Source: Mastigias papua (taxonomy: Eukaryota > Cnidaria > Scyphozoa > Rhizostomeae > Mastigiidae). From it: DNA of 64,000 bases. The stretch spans positions 5,737,799 to 5,801,798 of the forward strand of contig OZ025281.1 in assembly GCA_964019165.1 (NCBI GenBank). Reading direction: 5' to 3'. Shown piece by piece: positions 49,370-61,252 of the stretch. The notes under the pieces are model-generated. The model did no database searches, had not been told where the DNA came from, and worked only from the letters and a program-made list of their open reading frames with translations. Numbering within the stretch: position 1 is the stretch's first letter; every line of letters begins with the position of its first letter. The position numbers were made by a program, and so were the translations under genes.

Positions 49370-50795
49370 GTCATCGCTTTACTTGGAATTACTTCTACTG
49401 ATGCAGGGCAATGCTCCTTCTGAATGCATTTGAGCAGTTTCTCACCTTTGTTAATGTGCTGTGGAGGACATTCCCTACACAGTGGAATACACGCTTTATC
49501 AGAGGGGACATAGCACAAGGCCTAACTCTAAAAGTTTATTTTTCGACCCCTTTTGACAACATTTTAGGGCCTGAGTTCTTTTGCAGTTCCTTAATTTTAA
49601 CTGCAAATTCTGTGCTAAGGGCATTGTAAGTATTCAGCTGTAAGATTTGACACTATGGATACCAAATTTCAATGAGAGCCCACCTAAGAACCACGTCCTA
49701 CAAGGATAGCAAACAATATATGCCAATTTGACTTCATTCTCGATTTTTTGCAGCGACAATAGGCGAATTAGAAGTCCCTAAAGTAGTTTGCCTCAAGCAA
49801 TAAAAGTATCCCAGAAGTTATGGTCTTTTACATGTAGGTTCCCTTTACAATAATACGTCTGCACAAGGCAGAGCTATTATGTTAAAGTGATATCCATTTA
49901 GCTTATCTCTAGCTTCATTTATAAAGTCTCTCACAAGTACAGCAAACTCGATAAAATTTTTGCTTTTTCAGAAACACGCTTTTAATTTTATTAGAAAGGT
50001 TTTCTTCCAGTACTGGGACTTTCTTCGTTTTTCATGATTTCCACACTATTACTTTTTGAAGTTCTGAAGACTTTCTTATTGGCAATATTCGAGTTAATGT
50101 AACACTGCATTACTACACATATAGATAGGCACTTTACAGACATCCCATGGATACACATAGATATTCCTATGAAGTCTATGAAAATTTAACACAAGAGATA
50201 TTGACAATGTGTGAGAATTTGAACTTCAAATGTACATCAACTTACTAACTTTGTTGGGCCTCAAAAATCCGGTGCTGGATTTTCTCAATTTTTCGAGCAG
50301 CCGACTAATGCTTTCCAATATAACAGTGTCTGATAGAAAAACATGTTTGCCCTTATGCACAATGATAGCATAGTACTAACCACTTAAGCTAACTACTGAA
50401 TGCCAATTTTGCAAGATTAACATAAAGCAATGCAATTATTAGCTGTAAAACTGTGCATACCTTTGAAATTTCACTAGCCAATCCTTGTACTTCTCGAATT
50501 TTGCGACATATCTGTTGAATTCTCATTCACATGCAAAGTTTAGAAAGTTTAAAACGCGTAGCATATGTTCAAATTGAGTATTGACGGAAGAAAAGAGTCA
50601 CAGCATGTTAGGACTTAAGCGACTGTTTAGAAGATTTCCAAACATAATCTCCGAGAATTATTGGGAAACAGTGCCCCCTGCCCCCCACTACCTACGGGCC
50701 TGTATAAACAGAGCGTAAATGCTGTTCCCTTAAAACGAGTGCCTAGGTAAAAGTCGGGCTAACAGCAAGCTGTCTTCCTCATATAAACAGACCCG
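49370..50795. other. No gene; possible hAT terminus at ~50663-50703
   Basis: Read inverted, CAGGCCCGTAGGTAGTGGGG at the right end of this stretch is like the G-rich CAGGCCCGTAG termini of hAT elements. No partner end was located. The plus frame 49411-49629 is unrecognised. Confidence 0.35.
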
Positions 50796-52120
50796 TTGAT
50801 TTTCTGCGAAAATCCGGGTAGGCTGTTGTTGTCGCTAGTGGTAGGGCATGTTTTTGAAAGCTCTCAGAAAATGGAAGGAATGTTAGCAAATCAACTTGAC
50901 GATGCAGAGGATGTTATTGCAAAAGAAATACAAAGCATCGATGTCGTTTCCAAGCAAAAGAAGCAAGGTCTTTACATAGAGGACATGACCATCGATTCAC
51001 TGAAACGCGCTGAAGAACTAGGTAGGATTTATACAACAGTCTCTAGCAGCAATCAATCTTATCGTATTACAAATCCATCTGTAACACCTTGTCATGATGA
51101 ACAAGCCTCGATGACTCAGCTTGGGCACGTTCACGAAACTAGTAACTCGACAACTTTGGATGCCTTTCAGCGTAACTTTGAAGATTTTAAACGTTTCAGC
51201 CACGTTGAAATTTTGTCACTCAAAGCACAAAAAGCCCCAAAATTCAGTGACGGCCCCACAAGAACATAGCAGGACAGGATTGAGGCTGTACATGAAGCGC
51301 TCATTAGGAGTCTTCATAAAAGAATACTTTGTTTGGAAAGGCAGCTATCGGATAGGCAGGAAATTATTCGGAAGCTTTTAGAGAATTCATTTGAAAGGCC
51401 CCTTAGGCCTACTGACACCTGCTCCGAAACACATTCTCCCATGAGACCAACCGCCACCCCTCAACCCGTGCTCAACAAAGAAGCTTCAAAGAAATCGATG
51501 AATAGCTCAACAGCGAAAACAACAAACAAAAGCCACAAAGTCTACAGGTATTGAAGGATTGCTGCAAACAAGATCAATTTTGATGAAAGTTGCGAGAGAG
51601 TAATTGACGATAAAAGTGACGATAAACATGAAAAGAAAAGAGTGAGCTTTGTCGGTGACTCGATCCTTAACAGAATAAGTGAGAAAGGTCTGACTAAGAA
51701 AAATCATACTATGAAATTATGACCACATCCTGGAGCGACCACTGAAGACTTGGTAGATCATATCAAGCCAATTGCGAGAAGAAAGCCGAATATGGTCATT
51801 CTTCATATCGGGTCAACCAATTTGACAAGTGGCATTACCACCCAAGAAAAGCTGCAGGAAGTGATTGACATCCTGCGAAACGATTTGAAAGATGCCGAAA
51901 TAAATTGTCGTATCAGCAGTTGTTACAAGGAAAGATAAAAATGGTATGACAAATAAAGTTTCGAGTCTAAATAGTAACCTTTGGACGCTCTGCGTTAGAA
52001 ATCAAATCGAGTTTACTGACAACCGTAACCTCGACGATTCTTGCTTAGGTATGAAAAGATTACATTTAAATCAGAAAGGTAATTTGTATCTTACTAACAA
52101 TTTTAATAAATAGTTAGAGA
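50796..52120 (+). pseudogene. LINE ORF1 with coiled coil and SGNH/GDSL esterase domain
   Basis: The first frame runs from 50796 (better start probably MEGMLANQ at 50871) to a TAG at 51267, and the same frame reopens directly to 51554. A heptad-like stretch (LHKRILCLERQLSDRQEIIR) suggests a coiled coil. A second segment, about 51630-51938, has SFVGDSILNRI (block I GDS), PGATTEDLVDHI and ILHIGSTNLTSG where the family has GTND, so the esterase is decayed. The function in active relatives is RNA chaperone or esterase activity associated with the LINE RNP. Confidence 0.8.
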
Positions 52121-52139
52121 AGGCTGGACTCCTTAGAGA

Positions 52140-52470
52140 TTGTAGCGAAAACCACCAAACAAATCTTAATTATAGCATTCGAACCTCTGTGGTCCAACTT
52201 GGAGCAATACAGGGTGTGGTTTTCGCATTCATAAATGTCAATAGTTTCTTATTACACTTGGAAGAAATTAAATGTCTTTTTATTGAAAAAGGTATGCACA
52301 TCCAAGCTCCTAATGAAACAAAAATTGACAAGGATATTTCTGATAGGATATTGGAAATCGACATGTATATATTTGTAGACCGTAATCGAAATGGGGAGGT
52401 GTCGCAATTTATTATTCTTCAAGATCAACAGGGCCTCAGAGTCTTTAATTTTGGAAACGTAATAGATTAA
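52140..52470 (+). pseudogene. Start of LINE ORF2 endonuclease
   Basis: INVNSFLLHLEEIKCLFIEK and APNETKIDKDIS match the N-terminus of the EEP endonuclease (NINS...IR...NETKLD). It follows ORF1 at the usual distance, then breaks off; Gypsy sequence begins within ~450 bp. Same family as 24721-27480. Confidence 0.75.
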
Positions 52471-52904
52471 TTACCTTGCAGTGTTTTAGATACATATGTA
52501 GTGCCTTTGTTTACGAGAGAAGACAGGGTCTTATGAAGGTGTTCAGTTGCTAGGCCGCTTGTTTTCGAAACTTACTTTATGATGTTTTCCTCCTGTGGTC
52601 GGTTTTTGCTGAGTTTTGTGATACGAACAATAGCCTCATATAGTGCCCTCTCTTCTACTAGATCTTCGATTTGTAATAAGACTTGTACTCCTTTATGATA
52701 TACTTGTATACTCCTCAAGGCTGACTTTGTATGCTTAGTCATGGAATGCTCACAGTCATTAGTTGCTTGTCTAGTCAAAGTAACCAACCAACGCGAATCA
52801 GTGAAACGTCTGCGTTTCCAATTTTCGGCCCCTACCAGGTCTGGTTCAAGCAATAAAGATGAGTATTTGCTTACGCTTGGAAATTTAAATACAGGAGTAA
52901 AATC

Positions 52905-54870
52905 CCCCAAAGGCCACTGTCACAATTAACGGCAGTCAAGTTAAATCGGTGATTGAGACTGGTGCTTCCAAAGACATTTTACACAAGGGGACCTTTGATG
53001 GAGTTTGCACCAAAAGTCCTATTAGATTAGAAAAATCGACAGCTCAGATTTTTGCATATGGTTCTGCTACACCCCTTCAGATGCTGGGAAAATCTGAGAC
53101 AGTGATAGAAAGAAAAACAAAGATGGTTGTTTCAACAGTTCACGTTTTGTCTGAAGGATTTGACGCTCTACTTATCTATACAGCTGCCTAGACCTTAGGC
53201 TTAATCGCCTTACATCTAAATTCTGTCTCCACAACCACACTCCTTAACAGCCAGGAACTTAGAGAACATCATCCGCAGCTTTTCAAAGGGATAGGTGAAC
53301 TCAAAGATTTTGAATTCACCCTTCCTATTGACCTGTACGTAGCGCTTGTCACCCAGGCCGTACGACGTATTCCCTTTCATTTGCGAAAGAAAGTAGCAAC
53401 CGCACCTGATAATGTTCTACAGGAAGATATTATCGAACGCGTCTTTGGACCTACACACTATATTTCCCTGCTTGTCGTTATTCCAGAAGAGTTGGCGACG
53501 TGAGATTATGTGTTGATATAAGAATACCAAACAAAGCAATTAAGAGAGAGATGCACCCATTGCTACAGTAGATGACCTCATTACTGCAATGAATGGTGCA
53601 AAAGCTTTCTCCAAGCTTCCTGCACTCTGGATATCATTAGTTAACACTGCATTCTGACAGTCATTATATTTCTACTTTTGCCACACACAAAGGACTTCGA
53701 TATGAACACCTAAAATTTGGTACAAATTCTGTCTGTGAGATATTTTAGAAGGTACTTTATGAGCTAACACGAACAATCCCTGGTGTGATCAACATAAGCG
53801 ATGACATTGGCATCTTTGGACATACAGTAGAGAACCAAAACTATGCTGTCTTCAACAAACTATCACACGTTAGATTAGCATTCAACAAGGATAAATGTTT
53901 GCTCGATCAGAGGTCACTAACGTTCTTTGGACTTGTGTTTTCAGGTCGACGAATTTCACCAGACCAACAAAGAGATTCAGCTGCTAGTGCAGTTCATAGT
54001 TTCTTAGGTATGGCAACATATTGTGCGAAATTCATTCCGAACTTCACTCACCTCATAGAGACCCTGCGAACACTACTGAGAAGGGCACAATTTTCCAGTG
54101 ATCGACAAATACGAACTTCGTTTTAAAAAGTCAAGCAAGCTTTAACTAGTGATATCGTGGTATGTTATGTTGACCAGTCAAAGGACACTGAACTTGCTAC
54201 AGACCCTTTTCCATACGGCCTATCAGCCATTTTTTCTCAGAAAGTCTTTGGAACAGAAGGTTGTTTAGAACATAAACCGCTCTTTGAGAGGTGTTGAACT
54301 CAGATACTCTCAAACAGAACGAGAAGCGCTGGCAATTATATGTGCTATCGAGCGCCTTCACACATATATTTATGGAGCTAGTTTCACCTTATATACAGAT
54401 TGCAAGCCAACGGAATCGATTCTTAACAATCCAAAGTCAAAACCTTCAGCCGTCATAGAGAGATGGAATCTTCGATTACAGAACTATAATTTTACCGTAA
54501 CATAAACTAATGGTCAAACCAACCGTCAGATTTTTTTTGTCAAGACATCCGACTGCTGATGCAGGTGACCCCCTTCGTGTTTATAATATCGAAAACTACT
54601 TGAATTTTTTGACTTCACATGCCGTTCCCAAAGCCATGACAATAACTGAACTTCTAGCCACAATGGAGCAAGTTGACATTTTGCAAGGACGATGAATATG
54701 GGAATCAATTACCAGCATAATTCGCCAAACTATGTTGCCGTTCGATATCAACAAAGGATAATTGTTACAGTTTTATCATATACATGGTGAACTTCCAATA
54801 CCTGGTTATGGAAAAGTTGTTGTCCGTGGCCAAAGACTTGTGTTACCAAATAGTCTCTAACACCGTAACT
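52905..54870 (+). pseudogene. Ty3/Gypsy pol: protease, RT, RNase H, integrase N-terminus
   Basis: The protease lies at about 52910-53190 (SVIETGASKDIL, the active-site DTG changed to ETG, and a late ALLIY). The RT is broken from about 53450 to 54130, with ISDDIGIFG at ~53796 as the catalytic DD and a thumb region with HSFLGMATYCAKFIPNF. RNase H is at 54284-54505 (QTEREALAIICAIERL, YTDCKPTESI, IERWNLRLQ). The integrase N-terminal region is at 54510-54870 (SRHPTADAG, HAVPKAMT). Stops and frameshifts are throughout. No LTRs were recognised and gag is not evident upstream. Confidence 0.85.
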
Positions 54871-55039
54871 GGTATACCAATAGAAAGCTGCCTGCTGGAC
54901 GATTTGTAATTTTGCATGGAACTTTAACCGGTGTAAAGTTATTACCTATGTACTGTATATGACATACTTTACAACCTAAAATGTACACTACTCCGTAGAA
55001 CCGAGAGATTCAAATCAAGTTTCTATCCTTGCTTATCGA

Positions 55040-55380
55040 AATGTGCTAAACTTGAACCTTAAATTAAACAGTGTTCCTCATTCTGTGTGTTTCAAAAAGA
55101 CTTCTAGCTTGCACTTTTCCTCCTCTGAAACTAGTCTGCAATGTCCATTACCCAAAAGGTTTAGCAATGTTTGCACACCTTCGCGTTGGACTCAGAAACC
55201 TGAATTCTCTCAAATGTGAAAATAATTTTTGCAGCACTTTAAATCCTGTATGCCGTATAAATGACGGCATCGAAGATAACAGATACTTTTTGCTGCTCTA
55301 CTATGGGTATGATGATAATAGACGTGCTCCTCTCGGCAGTGTCGATGCTGTTCTGCGACCCCATGGGTTAACAGGCCTTT
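55040..55380 (+). pseudogene. LINE C-terminal fragment (zinc-binding RVT tail)
   Basis: AHLRVGLRNLNSLKCENNFC and NPVCRINDGIEDNRYFLLLY match the R-x-G-L-(S)-x-L-x-x-x-K-F-x-x-N-F...NP-x-C-x-C...E-x-x-x-HFLL-x-C region after the RT of some LINEs. Two Cys are lost. It abuts the tail of the minus-strand LINE. Confidence 0.6.
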
Positions 55381-55413
55381 CATAATAACAATAATAACAA
55401 TATATTTATTTAA

Positions 55414-55469
55414 AGTTGGTGTTTTCTCTAGCTCTACATAGTGGAAATGCGAGCTAATTCAAACCAACT
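55414..55469 (-). other. LINE 3'-terminal hairpin of a different family
   Basis: Outer stem AGTTGGT/ACCAACT (7 bp) and inner stem TAGCTC/GAGCTA (6 bp) with asymmetric internal loops lie directly before the tail of the minus-strand LINE. The sequence is unrelated to the hairpins at 5649 and 10287 but is placed the same way. Confidence 0.6.
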
Positions 55470-55531
55470 ATTTACATTAAAAAGAGAAAACGAAAACTAC
55501 TATAAATTACAAGGTATAAAACTAATAAGCG

Positions 55532-57020
55532 TTATCTACATATATTGCAATGGCATTCTTCTCCATTCCAATTTCTAATGTTGCTTTTGAATATAGCAGC
55601 TGATGACGCTCTTTTAATTAAATCAGGTATGCTGTTCCACAAAAGACTATATCGAAATTTTATAGAATCAATGCCAAACGTAGTGCTATTTGCAGCAGGA
55701 ATTTGTAACAAATCTCTAGTCCTAAGGTTGTATTTGACGTCTTTTCTTATAAAATACTCCTGCATAAAGGGTAGATTTGTATTTTTAAGCGTTTTATATA
55801 TCTCAATCATAAGCATACGAAGGTTTTGGGTATGGATATTTGTTTCACCGTCCTTTGCTAGCAAAGCTTCAAATGTGGATTCATGGTCGTCAAGTAGTAT
55901 TCTAAGTACCCGTTTGTATACTCTGTCTATGTTATCATTCGCTGCTTTTCCACAGAATATCCAAATCAAAGGGCAGTACTTAAACCTTGACGCAATGAAT
56001 GATTGATAAAGTAATTTTCTTTTTGGAAATCTATATATTTTGCAACCCGTGCAAATGCACTCACTTTACGATTGGCCTTCACACATAGAGCTTTAGTATG
56101 ACTTTTAAAATTCAGCTGTGAATCAAGTGTATCACCAGGTAGTTTTACCTCTCTGGAGTTGGTTATTACATCACCATTTATTTCCAAAGCCAGCTGTTGA
56201 TCCTTTTTAAGACCTAGAAACATTACTTGAAATTTTGAGGTGTTTGCTACCATCGAATTCGAATCAAACCATTTTAGTGTGTTATAAATATCAATTTCTA
56301 GTTTTGCGATCATTGATTCCACATTATGAGATAGTGCATAAATCGTATTGTCATCAGCAAAATTGCAAATCTCAGAAGCCTCTATTGCATAGAAGATGTC
56401 ATTAATAAAAATATTTAAAAGTAGCGGACCTAATACAGATCCTTGTGACACTCCTGATTTAACATCGAGTCAGCTACTATATGTTGAGTTTATCTTGACA
56501 CGTAGTTTCCTTGATGTAGATCATTCTGAGACTAGATAGGCTAAAGCCATATGCATGGAGTTTGGCCACGAGGAGATCATAAGGAAGGCAATCATATGCC
56601 TTGGACAAGTAAGTTAAGACCATTCCTATTACTCCATCACTATCTAAGCATTTTTTACACGTCTCCACTAATCTTAGGAGAGCATGTTGTGTGCTATATC
56701 TTTCCCTAAATCCACATAACAGGTTTGATAAATTTGGTCTGATGAATGGCAACATTTGTGAATACATCAGTCTTTCAAATACTTATAGGTCGAAACTTTT
56801 TCTTACAAGTCGAATCCCTAGCTTTAGATGCTGGTGTCACATCAAACCTTTTTAGGTTGTTGGGAAAGGTGATTATTTCTAACGATTTATTGATAATTCG
56901 CGTAATTTTCTCGTAGCAAACTCCTGAAACGCATTTAAGCATGTTTGGCGGTATTGGTCCACTGCTTTTTTCCCCAGAATTCAGTGTATTAATTTCATTT
57001 AGTACATCTAACGAATACAA
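55532..57020 (-). pseudogene. LINE ORF2 reverse transcriptase and C-terminus
   Basis: Four consecutive frames. 57020-56775 carries KSSGPIPPNMLK and KFRPISI. 56767-56477 carries GFRERYSTQHALL and LSKAYDCLPYDLL. 56451-55966 carries SQGSVLGPLLLNIFINDI and NFADDNTIY, the catalytic FADD. 55969-55532 is the C-terminal region (KRVLRILLDD, LLWNSIPDLIKRAS). Each junction is a frameshift or stop. In YLSKAYD the usual catalytic D(L)SKAFD is altered (Asp to Tyr-Leu context), another sign of decay. Confidence 0.85.
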
Positions 57021-58495
57021 CGAAATGGTTCGAAAGAGACCGTGTGCCCTCTAATAAGTAGAATATTGGGATGCTGAGCATATTTACTTATGGCATTAAC
57101 TATGGGATCTATAGATATACTAATGTCTGATGTATTGTCATGTGTTGTAATATTGAGGTTATCAGTTACATTTATAAAATACTCATTGAAGCACTCACTT
57201 ATGTGTTTGTCATTCGATAATATTTCTCCATTTTCAACCAGTATGATCTTTCGACTGGCTTCCTTATCTGAGAACAATGGCTTGAAGGTTTTCCAGAATG
57301 CACCCCCTTTTCCTACCTTCAGCGGATCTAAACTATTGTAATAGGCACGTTTTGCTCTTTTATTTAGCTTAACAACCAGATTTCTCTGTTTTTGATATTT
57401 TTTCTGATCTTCTTCAGTTTTTGTTCTCTTTGCTTTATTCTTTAGTCTTGTTCGTATCATGATTTCTTTTCGCAATTGTTTCATTATGTGCGGTTTATTG
57501 TTCCCCCTTGCAATAACTGATTTAAACGGAGCATGTTTAGATAGGGTAGCATCAAAAATATCTTCAAATTGTTCTAGGTTACCTGGCTGGTTTGTGCTCA
57601 GTTTCTGTAATAAGCATGATCGGAAATTATCTTCGTTGAATCTTCGATAATCTCTATATTTGATTTTTTGAGGGGGCAGTTTAACATATTGTGTCTTAAG
57701 GATGGTATAAATCATGTGATGGAAATAACTAAATCCAGTCTCAAAAATTTGGCTTGCAAAGAACTGGTGCTTCATATTAGTAAGCATCAGATCAATATAT
57801 CTGCCTGCCTGTGATTTAAAGCAGGCTGGCGTCTTTATCATGCTGTAAAGACCGTTGTTTTTAATAAGTGAGGACATTGTGGTATTTGAAGTATCTAAAT
57901 TAAAATCCCCAAATATTAGTAAATTTGGTATCGATTTAATATAGCCATCAATAATTCGTTGCACGTGACTCATAAAATGATTCTCATTCTGCAACGGTGG
58001 TCTATATATTGGGAGTAATAGACACTTGCACTTCCTTAGGCTAAGCTCAATTGGTATAGCCTGCAATCCCATTGGTAATTTTACTTTCTTAAGTTCCCTT
58101 GAGGGAATCTGCTCTTTAACGAAAAGAAATATACCACCCGAATTTCCAGTAACATCAAGGCGATATGGGGGTGCAAACCCTTCTATTAGAAATTGAGACT
58201 TCGAGAAACTGCTGTCTAACTTAGTTTCAGCAAAGACTCAAACGTCAACTTTCTTGTCAATGAAATCTATAAAGTTATGGAACTTGCTTCTCACCGAATT
58301 TATATTAATATATGAAACAATTAGATTTTTAGGATACTTCATCCTAAGTCTGTGCAGATCTTCAAAAGAGCTTGTATGTTCATCAGAAGGGGATTGTTCC
58401 ATAGTTTTGTGCAAGGTGCTATTACTCATAATTAAATTATCTTGCCTATCTATTGGTAGCCTGCAATTATCTTTTTCATTGGAGGGAGGATACAT
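57008..58495 (-). pseudogene. LINE ORF2 APE-type endonuclease
   Basis: One frame with a single in-frame TGA at 58238-58240. It opens with an N-terminal extension and then YININSVRSKFHNF, AETKLDSSF across the stop, PIYRPP and FGDFNLDTS. After it comes a basic linker (RTRLKNKAKRTKTEEDQKKY) toward the RT. Catalytic residues N, E and D are visible. The end frameshifts into the RT near 57010. Confidence 0.85.
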
Positions 58496-58498
58496 AGT

Positions 58499-59092
58499 TC
58501 AATGATTATTTATAAAATTGAGAAGATTACGTGCAAATAGCCCATTTCCTCGTTTGCTCAAGTGCAATTGTCGTCTGCCTATGCACTGTACATCCAAGTT
58601 GGAATTATCCAGCATCTTAATTTGATTGTTGCGGCTGAAAATGTTTTCTTCAGTGTTCAGTGCGTTGACTTTTTGTTGAAGTCCTGGCTTGTCTTTCCTT
58701 GTAATGATGCTTGACATAACAAGCTCGGTGTTTGGTGATTCTGCCTTTGCCATTCTGATAAGCTCCTGCATATTTTCAATGGTCTTCGCTTCCGATGTTA
58801 AATCATTAGTCCCACAGTGAACAATAACAACATCAGGTTTCTTCCGCAGAGTTGGCTTGATGTGATCTAGAATATCACGAGTCATTGCTCCAGGATTTGC
58901 ACACACTGTTACATTGTGCTTCTTTGAAAGTCCACGTCCTTGTATATTATTCAGCATAGAATCGCCAATGACAACAAATTTCTTTCTCTCTTTTTTACTT
59001 TCCTTTGGCTCAATCTGATCATCATCCTTGTTAATGTTACTCCCATGCGACTTGTTTCCATCTAGCTTGTGAGCCGTTTCCAGTAGCTCTGA
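58499..59092 (-). pseudogene. LINE ORF1, SGNH/GDSL esterase domain
   Basis: The minus-strand frame is open from about 59092, beyond the first ATG at 58957. It has KKFVVIGDSMLNNIQ (block I, nucleophile Ser), ANPGAMTRDILDHI, VIVHCGTNDLTSE (GTND block) and RRQLHLSKRGNGLF (block V region, H-L-S-x-x-G-x-x-L-F). All catalytic blocks of the SGNH fold are visible, unlike the copies at 25600 and 51650. The N-terminal half is lost. Confidence 0.85.
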
Positions 59093-59118
59093 ATTAACCT
59101 CTACTCGACTAGTAGAGG

Positions 59119-60857
59119 TTCAAATAAACCTCTACCCCAAGGTATCCTGTATGGCCACGAAGAGTTATCTTCAGAGTCAAATACAATAATACTCGAGGCC
59201 ACTTTGAAATGCATTCACTTCTCTGAACGATTTCAATGAGTTCATAAGTTTGTTATGGAAGCTTTGTTTTACCTTTAATTCGTATTGTTATTCGTTTCTT
59301 TCTCTTGTTCGTAAATATGTGATAGTTTTATGAATTATATAATTTTTCCAAATTGTCTATGCTATATGTTATGGTTGCTGGGTAGCTATGTATTTCCATG
59401 CTCCCCTGGTATTGTCTTGTAGATTGTTTGTGCACATTGCAAAGTTTTATGCGAATATATAAAAGGACAATCTCAGGTGAAACGACTACTTATGCTGTAC
59501 TCTCCTACCAGAAACATAAGAACTGAAATTGCTACCATGCTACCATTTGACATAAAACTGCAAACCTAGCGGCGCGATTTACCACATCAAAAGCAACCCT
59601 TAACTACTGTACTTCTATCTGTAACTTCGAAAGCCTCGCCCTAACAAGGCTACCCTTAAGATATCGTGTACGTCTGAAGACCTCAAGAGGCTCAGTTGTG
59701 AAAAGCTTCTTGTGGTCTTCACAGACTTTCAACATAAGATGTATCCTATATATATTTTTATGCTTATGCTTATATGCGTATATGTGTTTATGTAAGTTTA
59801 TCTGTTTTTATATTTATACTCTTCTTTTATGCAGATAGGTTTCGAATGCTTTGACGACTGCTTCTAGTTGGCCTTTATGAATATCTTTTGGTGTAGATGC
59901 AAACCTTAGTGGTCTTGGTATGTTTATTTGGTCCTCAACGAGATCTGTACGAGATGCATTTACGTTACTTCCATAATCAATTTACTGTTCAGTATAGAGC
60001 CAGAGGAACGAATCGATGCCTCTTGCAGTCTACAATTCTCCGCAAATTGTTATTTACTAGTATTTTCTCCACCCAAGTCAGTATGTTGGTCCTCCCCATT
60101 ACTTTATTGATTTTGCATGTGATTTTCCATCTTTAGTCCAGTCTCTTGTGATCTTTTCTCCAGCTGCTCATTTTCTTGTTTGTAGTGGAGCACCGCTAAG
60201 GAAAGGGAAGCTGACTTTTCATTATCATTTCATATACATATTGGCTTTTAAGTTAAAACCTGTTTCAGATTTATTGAATTATTGTGCACTACTGCAGCAC
60301 AGTATGCACAAAGTGGAGGTTTGTTGTTATGTAGATCTTTGCCATCAGTTGAAGTTCTTGGCGTGTTAAGTTATGAGCTGGAATATCGCCATCAGACCAA
60401 ATGAACGAAGTCAATGGAAGAAATTTGTAAAGTAACTTGTCCTCAACAGCACTTAATTTATTTATCAAACTAACACTATCTTATCCTCAAGCTTCGATCA
60501 CTAGCATGGTGAATTATCATTCCTTTTGACGTAACTACGAGCATAAAATGTTGACAAAACAATGGGAATAGATTCCCATTTCTTTTCATTATGAATGTAT
60601 CGTAGTGGCTTGTAGCAGTTATATTCTGTTAGTAAATATACTCATTAGATCACAAGTGATAGTACTGATAAGTAATGGATTATGTTGACTTGAAGTCGCT
60701 GTTGTGTGTTTGTACCATGTTGGGAAGAGTAGACCCCCTTAATGTTAACTATTTGCACAACATGCTGTACCATCAAATATATTTGCAAAATATATTTGCA
60801 ATCCATACACTTATAAGTGTCTCTTTTTCATTATTTGATTTTTCAGGGCACTACAAC
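59119..60857. other. No gene recognised
   Basis: Besides the TATA-like site nothing was identified. Frames at 59897-60136 and 60148-60369 are unsupported. Confidence 0.4.
59456..59466 (+). promoter_or_regulatory. TATA-box-like TATATAAAAGG
   Basis: A consensus-like TATA box in a stretch that could be an LTR (TGTTATGG at about 59368 upstream, CAAAG nearby). No gag or pol follows, so at best it is a solo LTR or chance. Confidence 0.25.
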
Positions 60858-61252
60858 TCTACTATAGTAATGGGCTATCTACGCATCGCATAGAGTTGTT
60901 TCATGAGGTATCAATTGAACTATTGGTGTTGAGGAGATGTTGGTAATGAAAACTACTTTCTAATTACTTTGCGCAAATACACTTAATTCAAACTGAAGCC
61001 GTTGATTTGAAGTACAGTCCATAATCGACAAATAACATAAGCTAATGCGCATTGTTAGGCTATGGGTGATTAAATCTACTTCTATGTGAGTAATACACCC
61101 TATTGCTAGGTGGAACTCTAATCCTATGCTACTTACGCAAAGTATTTAAAAAATAGTTTTCATTGCCAAGATATCCTCAAAGTCAATAGTTCAATTGATA
61201 CCTCATAACACAACACTATGTGATACATAAATAGCCCATTGCTAAGAGAGAG
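60858..61252. mobile_element. Inverted-repeat MITE, ~395 bp
   Basis: Arms of about 120 bp (60858-60980 and 61131-61252) are inverted copies at roughly 80%. They share AATGGGCTAT, ATGAGGTATCAATTGAACTA and ACTTTGCG. About 150 bp of loop. No target duplication recognised. Confidence 0.75.

Larger units (their letters stand above)
55385..59092 (-). mobile_element. CR1-like LINE, near complete, lightly disrupted
   Basis: The minus-strand order is ORF1 esterase part (59092-58499), ORF2 endonuclease (58495-57008), reverse transcriptase and C-terminus (57020-55532), 3' hairpin (55414-55469) and a TTATTG-rich tail at 55385-55405. ORF1 is cut at its 5' end next to a CCTCTACT/AGTAGAGG hairpin (59098-59118). 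Only about five lesions were counted over 3 kb, so it is a fairly recent copy. Confidence 0.85.
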
